Assembly (NCBI GenBank): GCA_029891345.1
Contig: CM056993.1
Span: 229,429,265 to 229,493,264 of the forward strand
DNA length: 64,000 nt
Direction of reading: 5' to 3'
DNA from: Dryococelus australis
Lineage: Eukaryota > Arthropoda > Insecta > Phasmatodea > Phasmatidae
The notes beneath the pieces are model-generated. The model saw only the letters and a program-made list of their open reading frames with translations. It searched no databases and was not told where the DNA came from. This document shows, piece after piece, positions 49,576-60,992 of this stretch; positions within the stretch are counted from its first letter, which is position 1; each line of letters begins with the position of its first letter. Made by a program: the position numbers and the translations under genes.

Positions 49576-50004
49576 TCATTTAAACGTTTCTGCCCAGCTC
49601 TCTACCCATTTTCTTGGCTCATTTTTGTTGCTGGGAGGTTGGGTGTTGTGATCCCTTCCATTGGGGAGAGAAACCCCCAGGCAATCTACCAGGATCAAGG
49701 AATCTCTCCAGGCAAGTTCCTCCAGGGTGGTCACCTTGTCTAAACCGAGGTGGTGTATTGGAACAACCCTAAAGTAATCAGATGCTAACCTCATTCGTTC
49801 ATAAACATCCCCTAATGGTGATAAAGGTTGGAACCGAGCTTGCGCCCTTCCAGTGGTAGCAGCAGCTGCCTTACATGTGCCCTGCCACTGTTCCTCTATG
49901 TAAGGATGTTCAAGCTGTGATTTCCCTCTATAGTGTTGGAATGGAGGTGCACCTACCTCAACTCCTGGCTGACTTGCAAGGCATGGCCAGCAACATTCCG
50001 GCAT
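49576..50004 (-). pseudogene. Probable Gypsy gag relic
   Basis: A 142-codon minus-strand frame with VYERMRLASDYFRVVP and LGLDKVTTLEELAWR, resembling the C-terminal capsid part of Gypsy gag (a TLEEL helix). It is on the same strand as, and upstream of, the RNase H relic. No protease or RT is seen between them, so pol was largely deleted. Confidence 0.42.
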
Positions 50005-51429
50005 GGAATGGTGAAATTAAACCAGTTTGTTTTATTAAAGCGAAGACCCTAGTCATTGGCATCCATGGTACACTGGCCCTCACCATGTAGCCAAGGGAAA
50101 TGCCCACTGTCCTAATATTAAACATAAGATATACCATACTTTCGCGGTTGGCTATCTACTGAGGTCATCTGTGGCAATCCTCGCGCAACCAGCCAACTGT
50201 CTGTACCTTCTCTTCGGGTGAACTTATGAGAGCTGCATCTTTGAATGAACCAAGCAAACTGATCCAATGCTCCCAGACAAACCATGGAGACCGACCCCAG
50301 CTTCAGTATATTACCTTTTTATATAGACAGACCATGAGAGTGCTCTCAGAGACACAGCGGAATCAATTCCTTACCAATCAGATAGTAATGGCCATAATAA
50401 TATTTGGATGGACAGCTATTGCATAACACATAAGTGCCAACACCACCCTGGCATAACCACTTTTCTGGGTTAGTAACATATAACTTATATCTTCTTCCGG
50501 GCTGGCCATGCTGATGGAGCACCCTCAACGTTGAGACAATATTGACCACATGCCAACCATATTCAATATGGGCTTAGTCCATCTCATTATAGTTTTACTC
50601 CTGCTTACTGACAAAAGCAGAACAATTTTTTGTGCCTTAACTTCGTATATTGTTCAGTTTTTTTTTTTTGTACTGCCTTTAAAAAAGATTACTGGTTTAA
50701 AGATATTCCAACAACTTTATGAGTACATTTTTTTATTCCTCTCACTATTTATAAAAAAAAAACATTAACTTTGTTTACTTAAATTTTTCCACAAAAATTT
50801 GCAGTTTTATTTGCAAATAAATTAAAGATTAATTCACTCTCATCTGCATTTAAAATATACTTTAGTCTGGAATTCCACCTCAAATATGGCAAATATTTTC
50901 CTTCCCGGTGTTCAAAAATTTCAGAGATAACACTCCCAGAATCAATTATCAGAAAACATGACAAAACCAAATTTGGAGTTTACCACATGGATAAAACAAA
51001 GAGTTTATGTCATGAATGTAATACATTGTAAACATAAGGCACATGATAGCACCAAAATAAATTGTTACATTCAAGAAAGTATTGATTGGGAATAAAAATT
51101 TAATATAAAAGTATCCTTTTAATAGTTTACTTTTACTATACATAAAATTATTTCATGTATAATTTTCTACATATTCTACATTATCTACATATTTCAAACT
51201 CTCTAAATATTCTATTATTACTTTCTATGTGTATCGATTTAGAATCTTTTTCTGGTGAAAGGTACACTAAGATGTTACTGACTTAAAATACATCTTGGTT
51301 ACACACCACTGTTCAATACTCAGCATATTATACTGAATTCACTAACAGTGAATTTGGTATTCATTATTTTAGATTCCAAAATTATAAACAACTATGATAG
51401 TTAGTACTCAGAGGACCTCAGCCCTGACC

Positions 51430-52160
51430 CGATATTAGCGCTGTTGGAAATAGGAATTTATCTTATTGTTTCTGCCCCACATGAACCGAGATTGTTGTGT
51501 CTACTCTTTATCTTGTATTATTCACCTGCCCAATGTAACTATGCGTGCAGTACGAGTTACTTTTCTCACCGCTAGATAGCGTTAGTTAAATTGTCGTTTG
51601 TTTTTTGCTTCCCATCCTCCAGCCCGCCGGTGACATCACAGCTGTAAGCCATACCTTCACACTAACCCCTGCTCATCGGCATCCCCTCGCCCTCATGAAG
51701 CAGGCCAATCATCGAAGGGCAGCGGCCTGAATTAGTATAAAAGGAGGTATCATTTGCACCTCCGCAGCAGTCCGCAGTCTAGCCTCTAGGCTCAGACTAG
51801 TAGTCCGACTTTGTCTCCAGCACTTGCTGCTCGAAAGAAGTCACCCGACATCGTAGTTTGATTTTGTCTCTAGCACTTGCTGCTCAGAGCAAGACACCCA
51901 CCAGTCTAGCACCCGTTGCTCAGACATCAACCCTAGTAGCCTTTTTGTTTATTCCAGCACCCATTGCTCAGAATCAGTTAAAGCCATTTAGTCATAGTGG
52001 TCTGCCCACTCTGCGACATTAGTGAGGTGACTGTCCAATAAACTCCCTGCTAACTCCCACCACCCACCTCAGCATGGACGTGTTTGAGACAGGGAAACCT
52101 ATTCCTTCAGTCCTTCTCGAGACTACTACCTCCTAACTTCTACTTAATAATCCTACATCA
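51430..52160 (+). mobile_element. LTR of a Gypsy-type element
   Basis: Has CGCTAGATAGCG, CGCCGGTGACATCACAG, a TATA box (TATAAAAG at 51736-51743), four copies of a CTAGCACC-GTTGCTC-type unit (51810-51975) and AATAAA at 52037-52042. Same block order as the LTRs at 2.4 kb and 34.3-35.1 kb. TTTTGGCGCAGTAAG near 53438 recalls the primer-binding-like site of the 2.4-kb copy, but lies 1.3 kb away, so 52160-53440 may be an insertion or leader. Confidence 0.55.
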
Positions 52161-54465
52161 CATACAGCGCCACCTACTATTAACAACATAGGGAACTGCA
52201 GCAACAATAGGCAAGAAGAGTTTGCAAGCCAGGCCACGCTGCACTTTGCTTACTACACACCTCAATGTAGCACCAGTTGCCTCCCCCAGCAGCATATTCC
52301 AGCTTCCTGGCAGATTATTCGTGCCAGTGCACAGCTGTGAGTACGTCACCACGTTCTTTCCGTTACTGGAATAAAACATGAGCTGACCTTAAAACCTTCA
52401 GACTTACCATTCCTATTGACCTAATACCTAGCTCAGAGTTGTATCCTTTAAAGGACAGGAACACAGGTAACCCTGGGAAGTTCTCTTAAGCGCTTTACAG
52501 ACTCTGCATTTTTACCTAGCTTGGCTAACCTTTCCCTTTAACGAGTGAAAGGGGGTGCCACACAGGTACACTGTCTTCGGAACATCTTGTCACTCCGGTG
52601 CTCATAAGTCTCTCCACAGCGACCCCGCCATGAGAGGCAGATGTTTACTGAGTAGGAAACACTGAACCAGAGCAACACCCACGTAACCAACTTTAACCAT
52701 TGCAGTCCTACATCCAGCACTCACTGCAGTCTGTGCAAGATACCTGAAGTAGAGTGACCGCTGCATTATCGCACATCCGTGGCTCGACAAGTACATTGTG
52801 GAAGGGGGGAAGTAACAAAGAGTCTGCTTTCCATTCCTCGACGGGGATGATGTATTTTGTGTCATAATTCCTTATTCCAAGAGACGGAGTCTCAAGGATA
52901 AAGATGAAGTTGACCCTACTTGCTTCTGGGTGCCAGCACAAATACTCCCCAGCTTTGGTGGCATCCATCGCCGGCCTACATCCCAGAGAGCAAGCACAAG
53001 AACTTTGACACTTGCAGGATACTGTGACGCCAGAAATATAGATGCACCTTTTAAGCAACCCAATACAAACAGGACCATCAGAACTACCCCAATGGATTAC
53101 GGAGCTAGTCCGCATCTCCTCAGCCGCCTGTAATAGCCTCCAGAGTTCCCGACATCCTGTGACCTGTCTACACACCTCAACCACCTAAGAACCCTAAACT
53201 TACAACAATATGACTTATTGTTGCACTGTCGTTTCCAGTGGTCCGACGCCCAGGTATCCAAAAGCCAGTGATAACTCCGAAACACCCCATCATGTTGAAA
53301 GCTGCGGACTTCGTGCCCTGCCGACAGCCAACCTGGCCTATTCTATATTAACAGGAAGAGCCCAGCAGCCCAACAGAATCTCAACCCACCATCCACCCAG
53401 GAGCACTCGGCTTAGCTCTTGCACAAAAAGCCTCCCTTTTGGCGCAGTAAGTAGGAACCTACTTGTAGACTAGAAGTCTTGCATCAATGTGTTACATAAC
53501 ACTAGAGATATAATTTATAAACAAGATGAACATTGGGGGAATAAATTCCTACATGGGATACTTGAACATATTTAAAAAGAAACAATTAATAAAAATATTC
53601 AAATGTTGCACTGCGTATTATCAATTCACTTGTAGATCTAACTAATCCACCAACAGGCACTGTGTGATGTACATTCATTAAATATGTTCACATTCTGAAT
53701 TATGGGGCTACTCTATTCCCACACATATAAAATCTGTAATTAAAAGCTTGTCTCCAAAAATGGCAGATACACACACTCCATATAAACACCTTACCTCATC
53801 ACAGAAAGAAATAAAACATTTTCTCAAACTTCCATTAAAATAAATACGCTATACACTAATTACAAATACTACTGACTGCCAAATTACTTCACTACAAAAC
53901 TGAGAAAATATTTCCCAGACATATTAATAAACTGACAGCCATTTCAGATATTTAGTTTTATCTATAGCTCTCAAATTATGTATTACATTGTCAGTTACTA
54001 GCATTAAATTATACACGTATTTTTAATCAAGCTTGTAATTACTTAAAGACTACCAAAAAATCTCATATCTGTGTCAGAAGACCAGCCAATAACAATAAAT
54101 CGAACTGCAAAAAAATATTGACATTTTTCCAGTATCATGACAAGACTTATTAAAAATAGTAGCTCGTGAACCACCATTATTTTTTTAGACACTAACTGCT
54201 CCAAATCAACAAAATTTGACATATACAGAAACATAATACAAGTGAACTTGAGCACAATTGTACTGGTATATTATACATTAAGGCAAACAACAGCTGCAAT
54301 GCAAAAAATAAAATAAAAACACATAAAATTTTTTAACACAAGTATATTAAAAATACTCTAATAGTACCTAAGTTGATTAATTAATTAAATTATATATATA
54401 ATTTAATTTTTTAATTTTTTGTTGTTAAAATTTTACAGATATTGTACAAAACTTGCAATACTTAC

Positions 54466-54637
54466 ATCACTGATTTCATCCTGAATTTGACAGAAAAGAA
54501 CATCTGGGCTTGTGTTTCGAGCTGATGCTATCTGGTTCAGATATACTTTGGCAACAGAGCTCTTGCATGAAGAAGGATGAATGGCATAAATTATCATCAA
54601 GCTCACAACAAGAAGCATAGTAATTTGTTCAGGAACA
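54466..54637 (-). CDS. ATR: ATR checkpoint kinase, internal coding exon (HEAT-repeat region)
   Basis: Internal exon of a PIKK-family kinase. ATR works with ATRIP on RPA-coated single-stranded DNA in the nucleus and triggers the replication checkpoint; this piece is scaffold, not catalytic. On the minus strand it has an acceptor (T-run then TAG) and a consensus donor (GAT|GTAAGT). It starts with the third base of a split codon and then encodes 57 residues beginning VPEQITMLL and ending QIQDEISD, finishing in phase 0. The sequence aligns with the human stretch that precedes the UME domain (human PPFALLCLL region, then a shared AxxYxQI pattern). Hydrophobic helix spacing fits a HEAT repeat. The next exon, 18.9 kb downstream, starts in phase 0. 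The human match is from memory; identity is modest, so the assignment rests on all four exons together. Confidence 0.83.
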
Positions 54638-55449
54638 CTAAAAAAAATACCAAACATTAATAACTAAAAACATAGTATAAAAGAAATTGACAAAAATATT
54701 TAATATGCACTATAATGAACGCAAAAACTTAGAAAACATATTTACGAGTTTCCTGCATTCACTACTTGCTTTATGCAACCTCAAAAATTCTGCATTGAAA
54801 CTGGAGCTAAGTTCTATTTTTTGCAGATTTACTATGTTATTCTTACTTAATCTTTACAAAATAGAGTTTTATTGTAAAACACTATGCACATTAAGAAAAC
54901 AAGTAAATGTTGTAGAACATTAGTGCCTAACCATATGTTTGCAACCTAACAATAACTGCAACTGACAACCTGAAAAGTACAAATACAACTCCAAGCTCAA
55001 ACATCATTGAAAGATATTCTGGAGAATAGCTAAGTATGCTGGACCTATAAGAAAAATTTCCTTTGCTAAAGCTTAACAGATCAAGAGAGAAAGGCAGAGA
55101 CCTAGTTTGGATACTAGGTATGTAAGCAGTTATTCTGAAAACCTACAATATGGTACAAAAGGGAACCATTAAAAATATTTCCTTGCATATAACACTAATA
55201 ACTTCAAACTTTTAGCTGTGCCATCTATGACACTCATAATTTGTGCACATGGCTTGTTTCACCTGTTTCTTTTCTTTGCCTTAAGGGTAAACAATTATTA
55301 ATTGCATTCGAACAACAGACACAAACCTGTAAATCCCATCTTTCAAAGTGTGGCACTGAGGGCGGTAGTAGACAGACGGAAACCATATTTCCAAGTCTGG
55401 GAGAGGCCAGTGAACACCAAAACAAGCTATTCTAAGGAAAGTGTACCTG

Positions 55450-55720
55450 TGTGGCTCCTCCTTTCCTTCAATCCCAGAGTGTTGAGAGCAAGTGCGGCCA
55501 AAGTTAGTGTGTGTTTTGTAGAAAAATGTGTCAGGCTGATTTGAGTAGAATTTCCCGGGATCACCTACAAACCTGTTACACTCTAGCTCCCGGTCAGCAG
55601 CATGAATTTCAGCCGGAAAGCTAGTTATGAAAATTATGTTGGCCGATAGAGGCAACCGACACAACAAAAGGGGAATGTGCTGTAGCTATGCAACAAACCC
55701 TTGCATTGTTGTGTGTATGC
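55450..55720 (-). mobile_element. Diverged relative of the 34.1-34.5 kb LTR-element sequence
   Basis: Shares ordered short blocks with 34130-34510: GGCTCCTCCTTTCC, GAATTTCCCGGGATCACC, CGGAAAGCTA, GATAGAGGCAACC and CTTGCATTGTTG. Only this part is present. Confidence 0.5.
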
Positions 55721-56166
55721 ATTGTACAAAACAATGTCACGTGATCGCTGGCACATGTCAGCAAGACTAAACAAGGAACGTGACAGGACTTAAGCCTTCA
55801 AAAAGACTTTTAGGAGAGGTGCTCTACATAAGAGTAACTTCCTGAACAAATATGTCAACATACTTGAAAATAACAACCTGTTACTTATTTCTCACTGGAT
55901 TTTAGAAAAAAATATTACTGTTTTTAATACATTAAAAACATTTCTCCTTGACTCATTTAAATAAAGAAACTAATGTCTTAAAATACTGTATATAATTTAT
56001 TGTAAAACAACACAAAATGCAAGCTGAGCTAAAACTTTCAAACCCTCTGAAAATGCAAATAATATGACACCAAATGCAAGTCAAATTTTAAATGTCCCGC
56101 GCACACTATCAGCTAAGAGCGCACGGAGAAATTATTGATCTGGCAGTGTCACGTTTGTAGGTTTAC

Positions 56167-56180
56167 GGGGGGGGGGGGGG
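56167..56180 (+). repeat. Poly-G run
   Basis: Fourteen consecutive G residues, followed by a GA-rich stretch. Confidence 0.95.
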
Positions 56181-56861
56181 AGAGGCAGCAGCGGGTGAAT
56201 GACCTCGCCACACCACTACTTTTTGGCGACATCTTGCACGTGTGGCAAATGTCTGTCTTTTCAAGTAATTAATCATATTTTAATGCAAAGAAAACTTGTC
56301 ATTTTGAGACACAAATAAGGTGATAATAACTGATTTCTTCACTGTCTTTAATAATTAATCATACAAAATCGCGTTGTCATGAGTTACACTGCACTCGGCT
56401 CGGTGCTTACCTACCCATTATTAAATGGCAAAAGGTGTCGAATAGGCACTTACATATTATCAGTTTATTCAAAGATGCATGCCTATTGAAATAAATTAAT
56501 ATAAATCCTCCGATTTCCCGCAGTAAATTACTGAAAATGAACACATATAATACAAGTCGTTCTATGTTCAAACAATTTTTTGCTGACGAGTGGCAGAGTA
56601 TATGCTTTTGTGCATATAATTTTATTCGCAATGATACTGCCCTTTGAGTTAAATTAATATCAAGTTTTATACAGTCATGTTAATTTTATGCCAGATACAA
56701 TAAAACACCAACCTTACCGATAAAACTTCTTTTAAATACAAAAGAAAACATCCTTACAAATAATAATTCCTCATTTAAATGTTTTGTGTAACATTTTCAA
56801 GTGAAACCATTTACTTTGAAATACAAGTGATGTTAGATGCAACAATTTTGAGCAACACATA

Positions 56862-57606
56862 CTGTATTTACTCATGTATAGTGTGCACCATGATTTTTTT
56901 AACAAGTTCCAGGGGAAAAAATTTTTTAATAAAATTGCACCAAAAATTTGTGGCGTCCTGTGATATTAGTATGGAACAAATTATGATTTTTTATATTAAT
57001 GTGTGCTGATTGTGATATGTTTGGAAAATACTTTAATTAAATAACTTGGGTTCAAAAAGAAAAAATAATAAATATTCCGGAAACCTCATCCTCCTACTAA
57101 TTAGCATTTACAGCTTCGTTTTTCTTTTTTCTCCTTTCTCCTTTTAGCAGTGACCTGCTCTCTTTTATTTTTGCCATAATAGAATGTCAAACTACCCTTA
57201 TCTAAAAAGAAAAGGTTCTCCTCGTCCCTTCTCCCCCCTTCCCGCCCGTGAACATGACTCTCTAGCCTCTGCCATGGAAACAAAGAGGGATTGGGGGAAT
57301 TATCGACCAGCAACAACTGGGTGTTATTTTAAGGGGGGAGGGGGAAAGCGTAAGCATATGTTAGGGGAGAGATAAGAGAGGTGGGAGGGAGCAGGGTTTC
57401 GACCTACACATAACTGAAGGGTCACTGAGAGAGAAAGAGAGAGAAGGGAGAGGAGTTATGTAAGAGCCACTTCCTCAACATCAACGAAAAATTTATGGCT
57501 ACCACTCCCCCTTCATCTTTTTTTTTTTCCGTGTATAGCAGCGCACCCCAGAAATTTTTTCCTTTATTTTGGGGAAAAAGGATACGCTATACACAAGTAA
57601 ATAGGG
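56862..57606. mobile_element. MITE with TATTTAC-type inverted repeats, 745 bp
   Basis: Left end CTGTATTTACTCATGTATAG and right end (reverse complement) CCCTATTTACTTGTGTATAG; both flanked by TA (56860-56861, 57607-57608). The inner parts (GTGTGCACC versus CGTATCC) diverge. No transposase. The interior is pyrimidine- and purine-rich (57110-57540). The superfamily is not assigned. Confidence 0.68.
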
Positions 57607-57729
57607 TATTTGTTCTTATTTTTATTTTTGTCTTAATGTGTGGCGTATACAAACTGAAATACTGCAATTTCTGTGCCTAAAGAAAGTAATAACCTGACTT
57701 CATCGTCTACAACCAATACTAAAGCATTG

Positions 57730-57812
57730 GCCCGATACTATGCCCGATACAGATACACCGGAAAAAGGCAAGTATCGGCAGATACCGATACTTAGTATCG
57801 GTATCGGAACAA
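57730..57812. repeat. ATCGG-rich palindromic cluster
   Basis: Repeats of CCGATAC and its complement GTATCGG in both directions (CCGATACTATGCCCGATAC, then GTATCGGCAGATACCGATAC, then GTATCGGTATCGG). It may be a transposon end or a short satellite. Confidence 0.55.
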
Positions 57813-58393
57813 CTCTAATAGATTTTTCACTTTCAAGGTCTTATTATAATGCTATTCTACTCCTACATTTACCAATTTAAAATAAGGAGTTTATATTTGT
57901 ACATTCAAGCTAATGCAAGTGAAATAGATTTCTCATTAAATATTCCTAACAATTTAAAGTATAACACTTGCATGTTACATGAATGAATATTTTTAGAGCA
58001 TGATTTTAATTAGTAGGGCGCTAGTCACTTATATAGAGCATCAAATAAAATAATTTGTTGCTACAAAATGTTTTCCAGAAAATTTTACGAAAAATGCATA
58101 TCAAAATATTAACAAAATTCATATTACGTTAGAATTGCTGCTGGATCAGGAGATGATTAGACTAAAACAAGCCAAGTTTTTTTTAAAACCATTTTCACAA
58201 CATTTCTATATAGGAAAAATTTTTGCTAACATTACATCATTACAAAACATGATCTTTGATACAAACATTATGCAATAACATCGTAAAAAATAACAGAATT
58301 AATTATTTCCCAGAAATAAATAGAGCCAATTAAACTTCATTATTGAATGAAAATGGATTCACATTCGTAGCTGTTTGCTCAACAGTAACTTAC

Positions 58394-58499
58394 ATTCCGT
58401 TTGACACATTAGAATTTCCGGCAAGCAACTCAATCAGCGTATATAAACAAATGTACATTTTTATTTCCATAATTTTATAAACATGTAAATTAAATGAAT
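58394..58499 (-). CDS. ATR: Possible further upstream ATR exon
   Basis: On the minus strand a perfect donor (GGAAT|GTAAGT) ends an open frame in phase 2, the phase needed by the exon at 54466-54637 (which starts with the third codon base). The frame reads YTLIELLAGNSNVSNG before the donor, similar in placement to human ATR (VVILTIGKIGRATAGN) just before the next exon's match. The weak point is the 5' boundary: an in-frame stop sits just upstream of about 58500, and the only usable acceptor (TTTAAG) lacks a good pyrimidine tract. The exon may be real with another boundary, or a chance donor. The listed start is the weak-acceptor option. Confidence 0.4.
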
Positions 58500-58979
58500 C
58501 TTAAATGCTCCCACCCACTGTAATAAATAGTGAAATGTTTACAAAAATGTATCATTGGTTTTCCAAATGTGCAACTTCCATATTGGCATCTGTGCTGTCA
58601 TACACACGGTCGCAATACTACTAACCCTCAAAAACATTGTTATCGCAGAGAGCAATCTGCTAGAAGCGATGGGTAATTAAAGAGGTAAGTGGTTTACCTG
58701 GCACTCTGTGGTTCCGTGAATAGATGACATATGCTGTCTGTGTGTAAGAGGGAGGGGGAGGGAATATGACTGTGGTGCCATCTAGCAGATGTTTTGAAAG
58801 TATTTACAAGTTGGTTGACAGAGCGCTCTGGCGAAACAGAATCACACTACCTCCCACTTCACTTTTTTCTTAATCCCTATTCCCCTACTTCCTATTTCAT
58901 TCTTCCAACCACTAACCCCATTCCCCACAAAACCTTGGGAGGAGACAGTTTCACAAAAAAATATGTAATGACTTCCTCG

Positions 58980-59480
58980 TGACCTTAGGGGAGCGTGCCA
59001 GAGCATCTAGCCAGGACTGCGCTTTGTTGTTTATTTCCAGTTCCTAGCTCTCTCGACTAATTCATCAACCGTCTGTGGCCGAGGGATCAGCAAGAGGTTA
59101 CGAAGAGAGGGGAGGAGGGTGCGGGTCATTCTCCGTACTCTTTGTTGCTCGCTTTTGGCGGGGTAAATCTGTTTATTGAATTGTTTCTTTCACCAGATAA
59201 ATATCTCAGCCTCTTCCTCAGTGTTTTGGGTTTGAGTGTGGAAGTCTGTGATCAGATTCGAGACCACCTTATTCCCTGTAATATGTGCTGTGAGTCGGGT
59301 TCGTAGCCATATCCATTCCAGTACGAATTCCCCGTACTTGTCCTACCACTATTTGGCTTTGCCTAGTAGTTGGGGATGGGTTCTGCTAACACATCGTTTT
59401 AGAGGAATTTGTTGTTCCCTCAATTCTTTTCCACATTTATTAGAAATGTTATAGAATCCTCATGGGATCGGCGACTAAAC
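58980..59480 (-). pseudogene. Gypsy gag relic
   Basis: On the minus strand: NLITDFHTQTQNTEEEAEIF, a stop, then NKQIYPAKSEQQRVRR, LLPSLRNLLLIP and RPQTVDELVERA. This is the capsid pattern of Gypsy gag (RTQ, E-xx-FI, YP-xx-SE, LLP-L-R, TVDEL). It lies downstream, on the same strand, of hairpin-repeat copy 2. No pol follows. Confidence 0.62.
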
Positions 59481-60006
59481 TCTGGGAGCTGAGTTTCAGT
59501 CGCATATAGCGATGCTGCAAGGCTTAACATTGGTCCTGGGTTCGAAGGGTGTTGTGTCAAATTCCGTTAACACACATTGTATTGATACATCTCGCCGGGA
59601 CGAATATTTCGCTCATCGGGCCAACCTATACACATGTGGTGGTATTCCGCTGAACCGATGATACACCGTTATCATGTATCTCCCTCGGCCATCACATTCT
59701 GGCCACTTGTATAATCTCACTTGCCTTTACCGGTGAACCTGGGAATGTCTCCCCATTCTATGCATACATAATGATACTGCCATTGGCAATATGCACAATG
59801 TATTGACTGAATTCAGGTGCTTGTGCAGTATTCTACTGAGCACCTAGTATCAATGTCAATTAGAACGTTTTCATGCTCCTCCGCCTCAGGATGACCTGAA
59901 GACTTCATTCAGATCCAGACATCTTGTATAAGTAACCGGTGAGTGTCACGAGGTGTTTACCAAGGGACTCCCAGATGTCCGTAACTACCACTCCAAAATG
60001 GGGGGT

Positions 60007-60240
60007 GACTGGCTCAATCCTAACAACCCAGTCTGAGCTAATGTTGTTAAAGCTCCACGCTGGAGCTAGTTGACGCTCGTCAAATAGCGACCAATGTGAT
60101 AGTCTGTAAGGGGGTGGGGAATGACTGGCTCAGTCCTAACAACCTAGTCTGAGCTAATGCTAAAGCCCCACGTTGGAGCAAGTTGACGCTTGTCAAATAG
60201 CGACTAATGTGATAGTCTGTGAGGTGGTGGGGGGTGACTA
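60007..60240 (+). repeat. Tandem repeat, two 113-116 bp units plus a partial third
   Basis: Units begin GACTGGCTCAATCCTAACAA (60007) and GACTGGCTCAGTCCTAACAA (60123); a third starts at 60236 and then diverges. Shared inner blocks are CAGTCTGAGCTAATG, TCAAATAGCGAC and AATGTGATAGTCTGT. Confidence 0.9.
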
Positions 60241-60623
60241 GTATGGTCTAAATCCTCAAGTCTTAGTTACCTGAGGGATTACGCCCCGATTTTGGTCACC
60301 AGTTGACCCAACTCCCTCTCACTGGAATTAATCAAATTAATTCCGAGAGGTGGGGAGGCTGAATTCCCTCCTGGAAGAAAGTGATTCAAGGTACCTCTGG
60401 AGGATGAGAACGGGGTTCGCCTGGCTGGGTCACAGATACTTCCACGTTGGAAGGTTGGTATTTGTGGCCTTTGGGATGGGTAACCTTGACAGGAGAGGGG
60501 ATCAAAACCCCAGAGTGAGTTTAACCAAGTACGTCTCCCATCCTGGGAGTTTGGTTATGCTCACAGTAAAAATTGTCAAAAATATTCATGATGCCAGCTG
60601 TCACGGGAATAATGGGGGTTAAT

Positions 60624-60992
60624 CTATGTGGAATCTGAGGGCTCCTGCCGACAGCATCCTCTATACGGAGCTGGTCTAGTGGGGATGTGTGTGGGCACAA
60701 AATCTGCCGAGGGGGTTGCTGTGTTGCGTTGGCTAGTTGTTTGGCGGGGAATGTGGATAGTGATAATTTTACCTGCCGCCGGGTGCATCTGGCACGTACG
60801 GTGAACAAGCCCTAAGTTCTGGGTAGGCGGAAGAGGCTGTAACAACTCCACAAGTGGGGGGTTTGGGTTACAATTATCCAAATTGTCAATTGTATTGTAG
60901 GGCCAGTCTAATCCCAATATGGTGTCCCTACCTTGCAGTATGCCTTGCTTCCAAAGGGCGTGGGACCAAATAAGGATATAATCTGAACTCAC
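60624..60992 (-). pseudogene. Proline-rich reading frame, hairpin repeat copy 2
   Basis: 122 codons; shares about 100 residues with the frame at 11500-11862 (see blocks there). N-terminal to the shared part it reads GRDTILGLDWPY, similar to a Gypsy protease C-terminus. Remaining open in both copies, in spite of many differences, suggests either recent activity or constraint. Function unknown. Confidence 0.4.

Larger units (their letters stand above)
35586..54465 (-). other. ATR intron, about 18.9 kb, rich in mobile elements
   Basis: Between two ATR exons of compatible phase. It holds a 1.7-kb inverted-repeat element, two minus-strand Gypsy relics, a Tc1/IS630-type element and an LTR. 35586-36628, 38340-40860, 50010-51430 and 53480-54465 are AT-rich with nothing recognised. 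45180-47180 and 52160-53480 are richer in GC and adjoin retroelements, but I cannot assign them. Confidence 0.8.
54638..58393 (-). other. ATR intron upstream of the 54466-54637 exon
   Basis: Contains a diverged LTR-family relic (55450-55720), a poly-G run and the MITE at 56862-57606. The rest, including 57850-58390, is AT-rich with nothing recognised. Confidence 0.6.

Noticed and set aside
52708..53184. 158-codon minus-strand frame beside an LTR
   Set aside because: No recognisable gag, pol or host domain and no splice context; overlapping frames on both strands are equally open. Left unassigned.
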